Below are positions 19,847 through 28,897 of a stretch of 64,000 bases of DNA, piece after piece. The position numbers and the translations under genes were made by a program. The DNA comes from Nocardia brasiliensis ATCC 700358. Its GTDB lineage: Bacteria; Actinomycetota; Actinomycetes; Mycobacteriales; Mycobacteriaceae. The stretch spans positions 5,208,001 to 5,272,000 of the forward strand of contig NC_018681.1 in assembly GCF_000250675.2 (NCBI RefSeq), given 5' to 3'. Numbering within the stretch: position 1 is the stretch's first letter; each line of letters begins with the position of its first letter. Below the pieces are notes generated by a model. That model saw only the letters and a list, made by a program, of their open reading frames with translations, was not told where the DNA came from and made no database searches.

Positions 19847-20708
19847 GGAATCCCTGCCCGGTCTTGCGACCGAAATGTCCGGCGGCGACCAGCGCCGCAA
19901 GGGCGGGCGGCACCCGATAGTGTGCTGCGCCGGTCTCTTGCCGCAGTACGGCGATGGTGTCGGCCACGTTGTCCAGGCCGATCAGGTCGGCGGTGCGCAG
20001 CGGACCCATCCGATGTCCGAGGCACTGCTCGAAGAGCGCGTCCACCGTCTGCGCGTCGGTACCGGTGCCGAGTGTGTCGGCGGCCTCGGCGATGCTCAGC
20101 ATGAGCAAACGGTTCAGCACGAAGCCGGCCCGGTCGCCGACCACGATGGCGGTCTTGCCGAGTTCGGCGAGCAGACTTCGTGCCCGGTCCAGCGTCGAGG
20201 CCGACGTCTGCGCGCCGCGCACGACCTCCACCGCCTCGGTCAGCGGCGCGGGGTTCATGAAGTGCAGGCCGAGCACCCGGTCCGGGCGGGCGGTGGCGGC
20301 GGCCAGCCGTGCGATCGGGATCGCGGAGGTACAGGAGGCGAGAACGGCGTCCGCGGGGCAACAGCGATCGAGTTCGCCGAACAGCCGCTCCTTGAGTTCG
20401 ATCCGCTCGGTGACGCATTCGATGACGAACTCCACCTCGCCCAACTCCTCGATGCGCGCGACCCACCGCACCCGGCGGGCGGCGTCGCGCGCGACGCCGC
20501 GGTCACCGTGCCCGAGCAGCAGCGCCAACCGCACCGATGCGCCGAGTCCGCGCCGCGCGCGCTCGACGGCGGCCGGATCGGGCTCGACCACCACGACGTC
20601 GCGGCCCACTTGGGCCAGACACTGCGCGATACCGGCCCCCATGGTGCCCGCGCCGATCACCGCGACCACTCCGCTCATGGCTGCGCCGGCGCTCGGTTCT
20701 TCGCTCAC
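19833..20708 (-). CDS. 3-hydroxyacyl-CoA dehydrogenase family protein (FkbK/ZmaG-like)
   Basis: The product is 291 residues, the usual length for a single-domain enzyme. The NAD-binding Rossmann fold starts with VAVIGAGTMGAGIAQ. The catalytic region has LHFMNPAP with the conserved His, SCTSAIPI, and GFVLNRLL with the conserved Asn. In FK520 and zwittermicin clusters this family oxidises glyceryl-ACP or seryl-ACP to the semialdehyde on the way to (hydroxy/methoxy/amino)malonyl-ACP. The other genes needed for hydroxymalonyl-ACP lie in the same operon, so that role is inferred. The GTG start at 20708 shares GTGA with the PKS stop. An internal ATG at 20678, just before the Rossmann fold, is an alternative. 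Confidence 0.9.
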   Translation of the reverse strand: MSEEPSAGAAMSGVVAVIGAGTMGAGIAQCLAQVGRDVVVVEPDPAAVERARRGLGASVRLALLLGHGDRGVARDAARRVRWVARIEELGEVEFVIECVTERIELKERLFGELDRCCPADAVLASCTSAIPIARLAAATARPDRVLGLHFMNPAPLTEAVEVVRGAQTSASTLDRARSLLAELGKTAIVVGDRAGFVLNRLLMLSIAEAADTLGTGTDAQTVDALFEQCLGHRMGPLRTADLIGLDNVADTIAVLRQETGAAHYRVPPALAALVAAGHFGRKTGQGFHDYR

Positions 20709-23700
20709 CGGGTCACCTCGGCTTCCGCGACGCAGCGCAGGGCGATGTCGGGCACTGGTTCCGCCGGGGTCGCCAACAGTCCGCGCACCAGCCGGACGAG
20801 ATCCGCGGCCATCTCCCGCACCGTCGATTCATCGAAAAGTTCCTTCGCGTAGGTCAATTCCAGTGCGGTGCCGTCGGCGTCGCGGTCCAGCGCCAGCTCT
20901 GTTGCCGCGGTACGGGCATTCCGGTAGCGGATCGCCGAATCTCCTGCGGGGGCGGTCGGTTCCGCCAGTGCCGCCGCGGTCCGGGCGATCAACTCGGCGC
21001 CGTCCGGTTCGTCGGCCAGCTCGATCCGGGCCACACCCGTGGCCAACCCCACCGGCACCTGGTCGGCGCCCGCGTACCAGCTCAGCAGCGCCACCCACGC
21101 GGCGAGCAGCACCTCGTCGCCGAGTTCGGCATCGAGCGGCTGGTGCACCGTGCCCGTGGTGTATCGCACGGGAGCCTGACTTCTCGGCCGGTCCGTCGGG
21201 ATATCCAGTGGCACACTACGTTCGGTGACGGCACCAGCCGACGGCACCGGCGCGACGGCCAGTTCGCCGATCGGCCGATCCGGCGCCGATGCGACGATCT
21301 CGGTGAGGATCTCCAGGTAGGTGGTCGCGAAACCCGCGGCCGTGCGCTGGGTGAACAGCTCGGTGCTGTACTCGAAACAGGCCAGCATGTCCTGGCCGTC
21401 GCTGCGGTCGTAGGTGATCAGGCTGAGATCGAATTTCGCTGTCCCGGAGGGCAGTCCGCCGAACGCATTGTGGATCGAGTGATCCAGATCGAAGAACTCC
21501 GTCTCGCCGGTGCCGAGCGGGTTGGCGGTCCCGCTGAGTTCCTGATGCACATAGAGCACGTCGAAAAGCGGCGTGCGCGACAGATCCCGCTGATCGTCGA
21601 GCGCGTTGACCACCCGCTCGAAGGGGATCTCCTGGTTCTCCAAGGCACCGAGCACGATCGAGCGCACCCGGCCGAGCAGGTCGGCCAGCGTCGCGGGCCC
21701 AGACAGGTTGGCCCGCAGCGCGACGGTGCTGTTGAAGAAGCCGATCAGCCCTTCCAGCTCACGCCGGGCGCGCCCCGTCGTCGGTGTGCCGACCACGAGG
21801 TCGCGCTGCCCGCTGCGCCGCGCCAGCAGCAGGTAGAACGCCGACAGCAAGACCACGAACAGCGAGACCGATTCGCGTTTGGCGACCACGCGGGCCTGCG
21901 CGAGCAGGGCGGCCGTCACCGTGAACGGCTCCAGATCGCCGACGAAGGTCTTGCGTTTCGGACGCGGGAAATCGGTGGGCAACTGGAGTTTCGGGGCGTC
22001 GCGCAGCAGGCTCGTCCAGTACTCGAGTTCGTGGTCGAGCGCGCCGGAGTCGAGAAGGTCGCGGTGCCAGCGCGCATAGTCGCGATAGCGCACCGGCAGC
22101 GGCTCCAGCGCCGCGGCCCGGCCCTCCTGACGGGCGGCGTAGAGCAGCGGAATCTCCCGGGCGAGAATGCCCGGGGTGGCCCCATCGGTGACGCAGTGAT
22201 GGCAGGTCACCTGCAGCACATGGGTTTCCGGGGCCAGCGTCACCACCAGCACCCGGACCAGGGGGTCATGCGCCAGGTCGAACGGTGCGGTCGCCGCCTC
22301 GCGGATCAGCGCGCGCCCCGCGGCCACCGGGTCGGGCGCTGCGGACACGTCGGCGGTCCGGAAGAACTCGCCGAGCGAAGAACGCACCCGCACCACGGGC
22401 AGGCCGTCGACCTCCACGAGGTTGTAGCGCAGCGGTTCGTGCCGCGCGGCGAAGTCCTCGAAAGTGCCCTTGATCGCGGCGAAGTCGAACGCACCGCGCA
22501 GGACGTTGACCACCGGGTAGTTGTACAGGGTCGTGTCCGGCACGAGCTGGTGGTGAAACCACATGCGCTCCTGCCCCGGCGACATGACCAGCTCGTCGGT
22601 ACGCGTGATCGGCGGAACGTCGCGGGCAGGTGCACCGGTCTCAGCAGCCGTGAGATCGGCGTGGCCACGCAGCATCTCGGCGAAATCGGCCACCCTGGGC
22701 TTTTCGTAGACTTCGAGCAGCTTGGGCCGGAAGCCGTAGCTCTCGGCGACCCGTTCGACCAACTGCACGGCGATGATCGAGTTGCCGCCGAGGTCGAAAT
22801 AGTCGTCGTCCAACTCGATTTCGGCCTCGGTGTGCAGCAGTTCGCGCAGCACCTCGCGCAACCAGAGCGTCGGATCCGCAGGCGCGACGGGCGTGACGGC
22901 CACCACCTCCGGCGCGATCGGCCGCGCCGACGACGGCAGCTCGACCCAGCACCTGGTGCCGTGCAACGGATGTCCGGGCAAGCGCACGCGGCGGCCGTCG
23001 CCACCGTTCACCCCGGCCCAATCGAGATCGAGGCCGTGCTCGTAGAGGCGGCCGAGCAACCCGACCGCACCCGATTCCGCCGCGCCGAAGACGATCCGCG
23101 CGTCAGCCCGGCCCGCCAGATCCGCGGCGAGGAAACGTCCGAGAATGCCGTCGGTGCTCGGATCGACGAAGACGACCGGACCCTCGCGCAGCAGCGTCTC
23201 CGCGGCGGCGAGCAGCCGCGCGCGGTCCACCGCCGGATCGTCCGCCGCCGCGGCCAATTCGCCGGAGTCGACGGGTGCCGTGGATCCGAGCAATGCGCGG
23301 GACAAGAACTTGGACGCTCCCCCACTGAGGACGGCCGCGAATCGAATACCGCTCGCCCGCAACCGATTGTGCATTGCGAGTTGACCTGCGAGCACGTCGG
23401 CGACCGCCCCCACGGCGGGGATCTGTCCGGGCAGCGGCGCGGTCTCCTGACCTACTGGTCGCGCCCCGGGCGAGAGCAGCAGTGCGACGCGCGGCGCGAC
23501 CAGTGGTTCCCGATCCGCCGCGACGTCGGGACCGCGCGAATCGAGTTGTGCGGCGACTTCGGCTGTGCTGCTCGCGATCACGGCGATGCGGTGCACGAAG
23601 TGCCGACGGCCGTGCCCCAGGGTGAAAGCGACATCCGGCAGTTCGACCGTCTCTGCCCGAAACTGTTCCGCCAGTTCGCGGCACAACTCGGTGAGCGCCT

Positions 23701-25030
23701 CCGGCGTCCGGGCGGACACCCCGACGAGACGTGGACGCGGCGTTGCTGCCTCGAGCGTCGGCGGTTCGGGTGCCTGCTGGACAACGCAATGGGCGTTGGC
23801 GCCGCCGAGGCTGTACGAGCTGACCCCCGCCAAGCGCGGTCGCGTGTCCGCCCACTCCCGTCCTCGGGTGAGCACCTCGATACCGGCGGCCGGCAGGTCG
23901 AGATCCCCGGTGGGACGGTGGAAATGCAGGGACGGGAACAACACGCCGTCCGCGACGGACAGCACCGCCTTGACCAGACCTGTGACCCCGGCGGCGTGGT
24001 CGAGGTGACCGATATTGGTTTTCACCGAGCCGATCGGCAGCGGTTCGGTGCGGCCGGCGAACGCGGCGCGCAGACCTTCGAGTTCCACGGCGTCGCCGAG
24101 CCGGGTCGCGGAGCCGTGCGCTTCGACGTATCCGGCGTCGGCGGGATCAGCCGCCGCGTTGCGCCAGGCCCGCTCGATGACCCGAGCCTGCGCGGCCGCG
24201 CTCGGCGTGCTGATGGTGACCGCGGAGTGGCCGTTGTGCAACACGGCGCTACCCCGGATGACGGCGTACACCGGCGCGCGATCGGCGCGGGCCCGCGCCA
24301 GCGTGGTCAGCAGCAGGGCCGCGCCGCCCTCGCCCGGCACCGTGCCGTCGGCGTCGGCGTCGAAGGCGCGCACCTGACCGCTCGGCGACGCGATCTCGGT
24401 CATCGTCTGCGCGGTCCACACCGGGGTGCCGCCGGCGCGCACGCTGACTCCACCAGCGAGCGCGTATTCCGCTTCGCCGCAGCGCAACTCGCGGCAGGCG
24501 TGATGGACGGCGACGAGCGAGGAATTGCAGCCGCTCTCGATGGCGTAGCACGGGCCGGTCAAACCGAGCAGGTGCGCGATCCGGGCGGGGGTGGCGAAAG
24601 GCAGGTTGCCCAGCATGCTCAGCGCCCCCGGGTCCACCGCCATCGCGTGGTAGCTGGGCATCGGCGCGCTGAACACCACAGCGGATGTCGCCTCGCGCAA
24701 GGTATCCGGCGCATAGCCCGCGTCCTCGATCGCCAGATGCGCCAACTCCAGCGCGATCCGCTGCTGCGGATCCATCAGGGCGGCTTCGCGTTTGGACAGA
24801 CCGAAGAAGGCGTAATCGAAGCTGTGGATGTCGGTGAGGTGGCCCATCGGCAGGTAGTCGACGCCGCGGTCCAGCGCCGTGGCCTCGACCCTGGCGTCCG
24901 GCATGGGACCGATCGAGTCGCGCCCGCCCGCGAGGTTGGCGCGGAACCGCGCCAGATCAGGCGCGTCCGGGAAGCGGGCGCCGATGCCGACGATCGCGAT
25001 GTCGTCGTCACGAAGGGAGAATGCGGTCAC
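20705..25030 (-). CDS. PKS-NRPS hybrid: KS-(degenerate AT)-T-C-(partial C-like tail)
   Basis: The product is 1441 residues. The KS (~1-425) keeps its triad: Cys in ESGCNSSLVA (~167), His in EAHGSATRLGD (~303), His in NIGHLDHAAG (~341). The KS-AT linker and the post-AT signature (LDLDWAGV, then LPGHPLHGTRCW) remain. Between them only about 180 residues replace the ~300 of a real AT, and the GHSxG serine motif is gone. Next come a carrier domain (GGNS ~748) and an active-looking C domain (HHCVTDG ~945). The last ~180 residues resemble a fragment of another C domain. The extender unit must be supplied in trans, with the operon-encoded hydroxymalonyl-ACP the obvious candidate. The GTG start has GAGGAAAT just upstream. 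Confidence 0.93.
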   Translation of the reverse strand: MTAFSLRDDDIAIVGIGARFPDAPDLARFRANLAGGRDSIGPMPDARVEATALDRGVDYLPMGHLTDIHSFDYAFFGLSKREAALMDPQQRIALELAHLAIEDAGYAPDTLREATSAVVFSAPMPSYHAMAVDPGALSMLGNLPFATPARIAHLLGLTGPCYAIESGCNSSLVAVHHACRELRCGEAEYALAGGVSVRAGGTPVWTAQTMTEIASPSGQVRAFDADADGTVPGEGGAALLLTTLARARADRAPVYAVIRGSAVLHNGHSAVTISTPSAAAQARVIERAWRNAAADPADAGYVEAHGSATRLGDAVELEGLRAAFAGRTEPLPIGSVKTNIGHLDHAAGVTGLVKAVLSVADGVLFPSLHFHRPTGDLDLPAAGIEVLTRGREWADTRPRLAGVSSYSLGGANAHCVVQQAPEPPTLEAATPRPRLVGVSARTPEALTELCRELAEQFRAETVELPDVAFTLGHGRRHFVHRIAVIASSTAEVAAQLDSRGPDVAADREPLVAPRVALLLSPGARPVGQETAPLPGQIPAVGAVADVLAGQLAMHNRLRASGIRFAAVLSGGASKFLSRALLGSTAPVDSGELAAAADDPAVDRARLLAAAETLLREGPVVFVDPSTDGILGRFLAADLAGRADARIVFGAAESGAVGLLGRLYEHGLDLDWAGVNGGDGRRVRLPGHPLHGTRCWVELPSSARPIAPEVVAVTPVAPADPTLWLREVLRELLHTEAEIELDDDYFDLGGNSIIAVQLVERVAESYGFRPKLLEVYEKPRVADFAEMLRGHADLTAAETGAPARDVPPITRTDELVMSPGQERMWFHHQLVPDTTLYNYPVVNVLRGAFDFAAIKGTFEDFAARHEPLRYNLVEVDGLPVVRVRSSLGEFFRTADVSAAPDPVAAGRALIREAATAPFDLAHDPLVRVLVVTLAPETHVLQVTCHHCVTDGATPGILAREIPLLYAARQEGRAAALEPLPVRYRDYARWHRDLLDSGALDHELEYWTSLLRDAPKLQLPTDFPRPKRKTFVGDLEPFTVTAALLAQARVVAKRESVSLFVVLLSAFYLLLARRSGQRDLVVGTPTTGRARRELEGLIGFFNSTVALRANLSGPATLADLLGRVRSIVLGALENQEIPFERVVNALDDQRDLSRTPLFDVLYVHQELSGTANPLGTGETEFFDLDHSIHNAFGGLPSGTAKFDLSLITYDRSDGQDMLACFEYSTELFTQRTAAGFATTYLEILTEIVASAPDRPIGELAVAPVPSAGAVTERSVPLDIPTDRPRSQAPVRYTTGTVHQPLDAELGDEVLLAAWVALLSWYAGADQVPVGLATGVARIELADEPDGAELIARTAAALAEPTAPAGDSAIRYRNARTAATELALDRDADGTALELTYAKELFDESTVREMAADLVRLVRGLLATPAEPVPDIALRCVAEAEVTR

Positions 25031-25038
25031 GATTTCCT

Positions 25039-26895
25039 CTACACCTCGAATGTCATCGGCGCACTGTCCGAGGGGCCGGCGGGCCGGACCGGGTCCGCTG
25101 CGAGCACGCCCGCCTGCGCGGCCACGGTGTCGAGATCGAACAGCATCCCCACCGAAATCGCGCCGGGCCAGCGGGCTTCCAGCCGCACGTGCAGCGCCAC
25201 CACCCGGTGCGAGTTGCCGCCCACGTCCAAAAACCGTTCGTCGCGGTCGAATTCGTCGTGCACCAGAACTTCGGACCAGATCGCACCCACCGCCCGCTCT
25301 AGTTCGGTCCAGGTGTCGCGCGACGGTGCGGGCCGCCGCGACGGCGCGCGCAGCAGGGCGCGCAGGGCGGCCTCGTCCAGTTTGCTGCTGCCCGGCGCGA
25401 TGGGCAGCACCTCGATCGCGACGAATCGCTCGGGGACCGACTCGGGCGCCAGATGCTGGGCGCAGTACGCGGTCAACGCACCGGTGCTCGGCGGGATCGC
25501 CGCGCTGTCCGCCGGCACCCAGAACGCGGCGAGGAACACCGCGTCGTCGGCGTCGCTCTCGGCCAGCACCACGGCCTCGCGCACCGCGGGGTGATTCTCC
25601 AGCACGGTCTCGACCGCGGCCCGCTCGATCCGGACGCCGCGCACCTTCACCTGGCTGTCGGCGCGACCGTGGAACTCGATGTCGCCGTGGGCATCCAGCC
25701 GCGCGAGATCACCGGTGAGGTACATGCGGGCGCCGGGTTCGGCGGCGAACGGATCGGCCACGAAACGGGTCGCGGTCAGACCCGGCCGGGCCGCGTAACC
25801 GTCGGTGACCTGTCCGCCGCCGAGATACAGGTCACCGCGCGCGCCGGAACGGACCGGTCGCAACGTGCCGTCCACGAGGTAGGCCGCCGTGCCCGCGGTG
25901 GGCGTGCCGATCGGCACGATATGGCGCTTGCTGTCCGAGACCACATGGCAGATACAGGTAACCGTGGCTTCGGTGGGACCGTACTCGTTGTGCAGCCGAG
26001 TGTCGGGCAGGGTCGCATAGTGCTCTTGCGCGAGTCGTGCCGGCACGACTTCGCCGCCGAGTGTCACGATCCGCAGCGTCGCCTTCCGTTCCGCCAGCCG
26101 AGGCAGCAGCAGCCGGTAGAACGAGGGTGTCGAGACCAGATGCGACACATGCTGCCGCACAGCCAGTTCGGCGACCGCTTCGACGTCGGGCAGCGTTCTG
26201 GCGTCGGGCAGCACGCTCGTACCGCCCACGGCGAGTGCCCAGGCCAAACCCATGAGCGACCCGTCCCAGATCAGGCGCATCGCCGAGAAAGTGACGAGTT
26301 CGCCCTCGGTGTGCGGATAGTCCCGCGAGCCGATCAGGGTGGCGAGATTCGCGCGCGAGACGACGACGACCTTCGGCAGACCGGTGGAGCCAGAGGTCGT
26401 GATCACATAGGCCGGGGCCCGCATGGGCGGCTGAGCGGGCAGCGCCAGCTCGGGTGTCGCTGCGGCCTCGGCAATGTCGAGCACCGCGGGCCCGGCCGAC
26501 GGCGCAGCCGTGAGCGTGGCGGCGACGTCTGCGGGGGTGAGCGGGTCTTGCCCGTCGATGAGCACCGCGGCGCAGTCCGTCGCCGCCAGCACGGCTTGCA
26601 ACGACTGCTCGCCGCGGTCCGGTTCGATCACACACCACGCGGCGGCGGCACGCAGCGCCGCGATCATGCCGACGACGGTGTCCAGATTCTGCCGCTGGTA
26701 CACGATGACAGTCTGGCCCGGCCGCACGCCGGCGGCCACCAGCCGGCGTGCGAGAGACGCTGTGGCGGTGTCGAGTTCACGATAGGTGAGCGAGCGCGAC
26801 CCGACCACGAGCGCCGTGCGATCGGGCACCCGTTCGACCTGGGACAGGATTCCGCTCAGCAGGTCGGTCGCCCGGCTGTCCACGGTCGTGCTCAT
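25039..26895 (-). CDS. Stand-alone adenylation-carrier didomain (A-T)
   Basis: The product is 618 residues. The A domain (~1-510) has TTSGSTGLPK near residue 168, NEYGPTEAT, YLTGDLAR and a C-terminal lysine in PGSSKLD. The carrier domain follows, with DVGGNSHRVVAL near residue 559. The acid-binding region is unusual (LIWDGSLMG where most amino-acid-activating domains read FDxSxWE), giving the by-hand code DGMVTGEVTK, which I do not recognise. The substrate may be an uncommon amino acid or not an amino acid at all. Placement before the PKS suggests it loads the starter for the KS. The true start is ATG 26895, overlapping the FkbH-like stop as ATGA; the open frame extends further upstream without coding character. 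Confidence 0.88.
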   Translation of the reverse strand: MSTTVDSRATDLLSGILSQVERVPDRTALVVGSRSLTYRELDTATASLARRLVAAGVRPGQTVIVYQRQNLDTVVGMIAALRAAAAWCVIEPDRGEQSLQAVLAATDCAAVLIDGQDPLTPADVAATLTAAPSAGPAVLDIAEAAATPELALPAQPPMRAPAYVITTSGSTGLPKVVVVSRANLATLIGSRDYPHTEGELVTFSAMRLIWDGSLMGLAWALAVGGTSVLPDARTLPDVEAVAELAVRQHVSHLVSTPSFYRLLLPRLAERKATLRIVTLGGEVVPARLAQEHYATLPDTRLHNEYGPTEATVTCICHVVSDSKRHIVPIGTPTAGTAAYLVDGTLRPVRSGARGDLYLGGGQVTDGYAARPGLTATRFVADPFAAEPGARMYLTGDLARLDAHGDIEFHGRADSQVKVRGVRIERAAVETVLENHPAVREAVVLAESDADDAVFLAAFWVPADSAAIPPSTGALTAYCAQHLAPESVPERFVAIEVLPIAPGSSKLDEAALRALLRAPSRRPAPSRDTWTELERAVGAIWSEVLVHDEFDRDERFLDVGGNSHRVVALHVRLEARWPGAISVGMLFDLDTVAAQAGVLAADPVRPAGPSDSAPMTFEV

Positions 26896-27914
26896 CGCCG
26901 CACCTCGACATGGCTTGTGCCGCTGATGGTGTCCGACGGCGAGTGGTGGGCCAGCAGCATGCGGTCGGCGTGCTCGACCACTTCGAAGCCGGCGAAACGC
27001 AGTGATACCAGCATGATCCGGTTGCGCGGCGTCGCGACGAACTCCGCGGCCGGGCGCCGCCCCGCCGCCCTGGCCCGCCGGACCAGCTCGCCGATCAGCG
27101 CCGTCCCGACGCCACGCGACATCACCCGGCACGACATCAGCAGCAGGAGCAGCACGGCGTCGTCGCCGCGATGCTCGGTGACCGCGAGCCCGATCGTGCC
27201 GTAGCCGCCGAATCGATCGGTCAGCGTGGCGACCAGTACCTCGTGCCGGGGCGAGGCACACAATGCGCGCAACTCATCGATGTCGAACGTGGTGCCCGTC
27301 GTATTGAGTTGATGAGTGCGCACAGTCAGCTCGTTGGCCCGGACGAGGTCGTCTTCAGTGGCCTCCCGCACCGTCATCACCAGGTTCAGGGAGGCGAGAA
27401 ACGCCGCGTCCGAGCCCTCGAAGTCCGACCGGGACTCTTCGCGAGCCCGCTCTGCGCGGTAATACGAACGGCGCTCCCGCGCTTCGGAAGTCGTGGTGCC
27501 CGGCGTGAACTCGGGCAACCCAGGCAGGTCGCCGATGCGGTCGGCCGGATAGCACCGCACCTCGGGAAAGGCGGCCGCCACCTCGGCCAGCTCGACCGGG
27601 TCGTTGTCGACGAACGCGATCGTGTCCCGGCCGATGTTCAGCGCCTCGGCGATGCGGCGGATCGCAGCCGACTTCGGGCCCCAGCCGATCTCGACCGCAG
27701 TGAACATCTCCTCGATCCCGTGCAATCGCAGATGCGCGGTGGTGACGTCGGTTTCGCCACGACTCGCGACGGCATGCAGGATCCCGCGTTCGTCCAGCGT
27801 CCGGATGGCATGCAGCGCTTCAGGTTTGGGGGCTCCGCCATCGGACTCGAGCACCACGCCCGGCCACACCGTGTCGTCGAGATCCCAGACCAGGCATTTC
27901 ACCGTCGAATCCAT
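26892..27914 (-). CDS. FkbH-like HAD-superfamily glyceryl-ACP synthase
   Basis: The product is 340 residues. The N-terminal HAD domain begins LVWDLDDTVWPGV, with the DxDxT nucleophile motif. The C-terminal ~150 residues are GNAT-like (SRGVGTALIGELVRRARAAG), as in FkbH. Family members dephosphorylate 1,3-bisphosphoglycerate and load the glyceryl unit onto a discrete ACP. That ACP, an FkbI-like dehydrogenase and an FkbK-like dehydrogenase are in the same operon; no FkbG-like O-methyltransferase is. The start ATG 27914 shares ATGA with the KASIII stop. Hydroxymalonyl-ACP as the end product is inferred. A glyceryl unit used directly, as in tetronate pathways, is the main alternative because a KASIII gene is also present. 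Confidence 0.9.
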   Translation of the reverse strand: MDSTVKCLVWDLDDTVWPGVVLESDGGAPKPEALHAIRTLDERGILHAVASRGETDVTTAHLRLHGIEEMFTAVEIGWGPKSAAIRRIAEALNIGRDTIAFVDNDPVELAEVAAAFPEVRCYPADRIGDLPGLPEFTPGTTTSEARERRSYYRAERAREESRSDFEGSDAAFLASLNLVMTVREATEDDLVRANELTVRTHQLNTTGTTFDIDELRALCASPRHEVLVATLTDRFGGYGTIGLAVTEHRGDDAVLLLLLMSCRVMSRGVGTALIGELVRRARAAGRRPAAEFVATPRNRIMLVSLRFAGFEVVEHADRMLLAHHSPSDTISGTSHVEVRR

Positions 27915-28897
27915 CACACCCTCCGCACCAGGCCGGCGCTCCAGGCCGCGACCGGACTGCTGTTCACCAGCAACGCGTACTCCCCGATCGCCCGCGTAGC
28001 GGCCGCGGCTTCCAAATTGACCAGCATGTCCATCGAACCGAGGTGACCGTAGGCCGCGAGGTTGCTCCGGCACGCCTTGTCGACCTGACGGTCCAGCGCC
28101 TCCTCCCAGAAAGCGAAGGCGCCCGCCGACAGGTTCTGCATGATGATCGGTCCCACCGCGTCCGCGGGAATACCGTTGCGGTCCAACAGTTCCGCGATGA
28201 TCATGTCGAGTCGCTTCTTGCTCTCCACCGCGAGCCGGAACGAATAGGTGGGTTCGTCCGCGCACTGCTCGGTCCAGGCGTCCGACGGGACGTCGCGGTA
28301 GTCGATCCGGAACAGGTCCGCGTATTTGCCGTCGCTGCGGACGATCTGGTCGACGAACTCCCAGCGTCCGGGGCCCGCGGCGGTGACGAGGACGGCTGCC
28401 GCGCCGTCCCCGAGCAGTGTCATCGGTGGCCGATAGCGCTGGGGTGTAGGGGTTTTGGCGGCGGTGACGACCAAGACCGAGCGACAGTGCGGGTCGGCGC
28501 GCACCAGTGCCGCAGCCATGGACAGCGCGGCGGACACCGACACACAGCCGAGATCACCGACGCCCGTGGTGAATGCGCGCCGCGCACCGAGACGGTGTTG
28601 CAGCCGGGTCGCCTCCGACGCCAGCAGATACTCGGGCGCACGACCCGTGACGAGCAGCAACGCATCGATCTCGTCGGCGCTGCGACCAGACTCGGCCAGC
28701 ACCGCCTGCGCCGCTTCGGCGGCGAGATCGACCTCCGTGCATCCGTCTGCCGTCCGCACCGTATCGATACCCAAGGCCAGGGCGTGGTCCCGGCGCGGAG
28801 GCGGCAGCGCATCCAGCTCAGCCAGCCCGGACACGGCCGCGGTGGCGGCGGGAAACCAGGCCGCCACCGGACCGAGTAGTACAGGTCCGTTCCTCAT
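27914..28897 (-). CDS. KASIII (FabH-like) protein with altered catalytic triad
   Basis: The product is 327 residues with a thiolase fold. The nucleophile Cys is present in GVGDLGCVSVS (~117). The FabH motif HQAN is replaced by MQNL, so the catalytic His is lost, and the FabH GNTS motif is replaced by GHLGS, putting a His where FabH has Asn. Such changes occur in KASIII proteins that act as acyltransferases or form C-O/C-C bonds without decarboxylation. In this operon it could move the hydroxymalonyl or glyceryl unit from the discrete ACP to the PKS carrier, replacing the dead AT, or act in offloading. Both roles are inference. It shares ATGA junctions with both neighbours. Confidence 0.85.
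   Translation of the reverse strand: MRNGPVLLGPVAAWFPAATAAVSGLAELDALPPPRRDHALALGIDTVRTADGCTEVDLAAEAAQAVLAESGRSADEIDALLLVTGRAPEYLLASEATRLQHRLGARRAFTTGVGDLGCVSVSAALSMAAALVRADPHCRSVLVVTAAKTPTPQRYRPPMTLLGDGAAAVLVTAAGPGRWEFVDQIVRSDGKYADLFRIDYRDVPSDAWTEQCADEPTYSFRLAVESKKRLDMIIAELLDRNGIPADAVGPIIMQNLSAGAFAFWEEALDRQVDKACRSNLAAYGHLGSMDMLVNLEAAAATRAIGEYALLVNSSPVAAWSAGLVRRV

Noticed and set aside
17204..20104. A 966-codon plus-strand frame opposite the 3469-residue NRPS
   Set aside because: Antisense shadow without recognisable motifs. The same holds for the long plus-strand frames at 3912-6446 and 15323-17173.
20537..25594. A 1685-codon open frame on the plus strand opposite the PKS and A-T genes
   Set aside because: The translation is Arg/Gly/His/Asp-rich with no domain, as expected for the antisense of high-GC coding DNA. 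The minus strand encodes clear KS, T, C and A domains.
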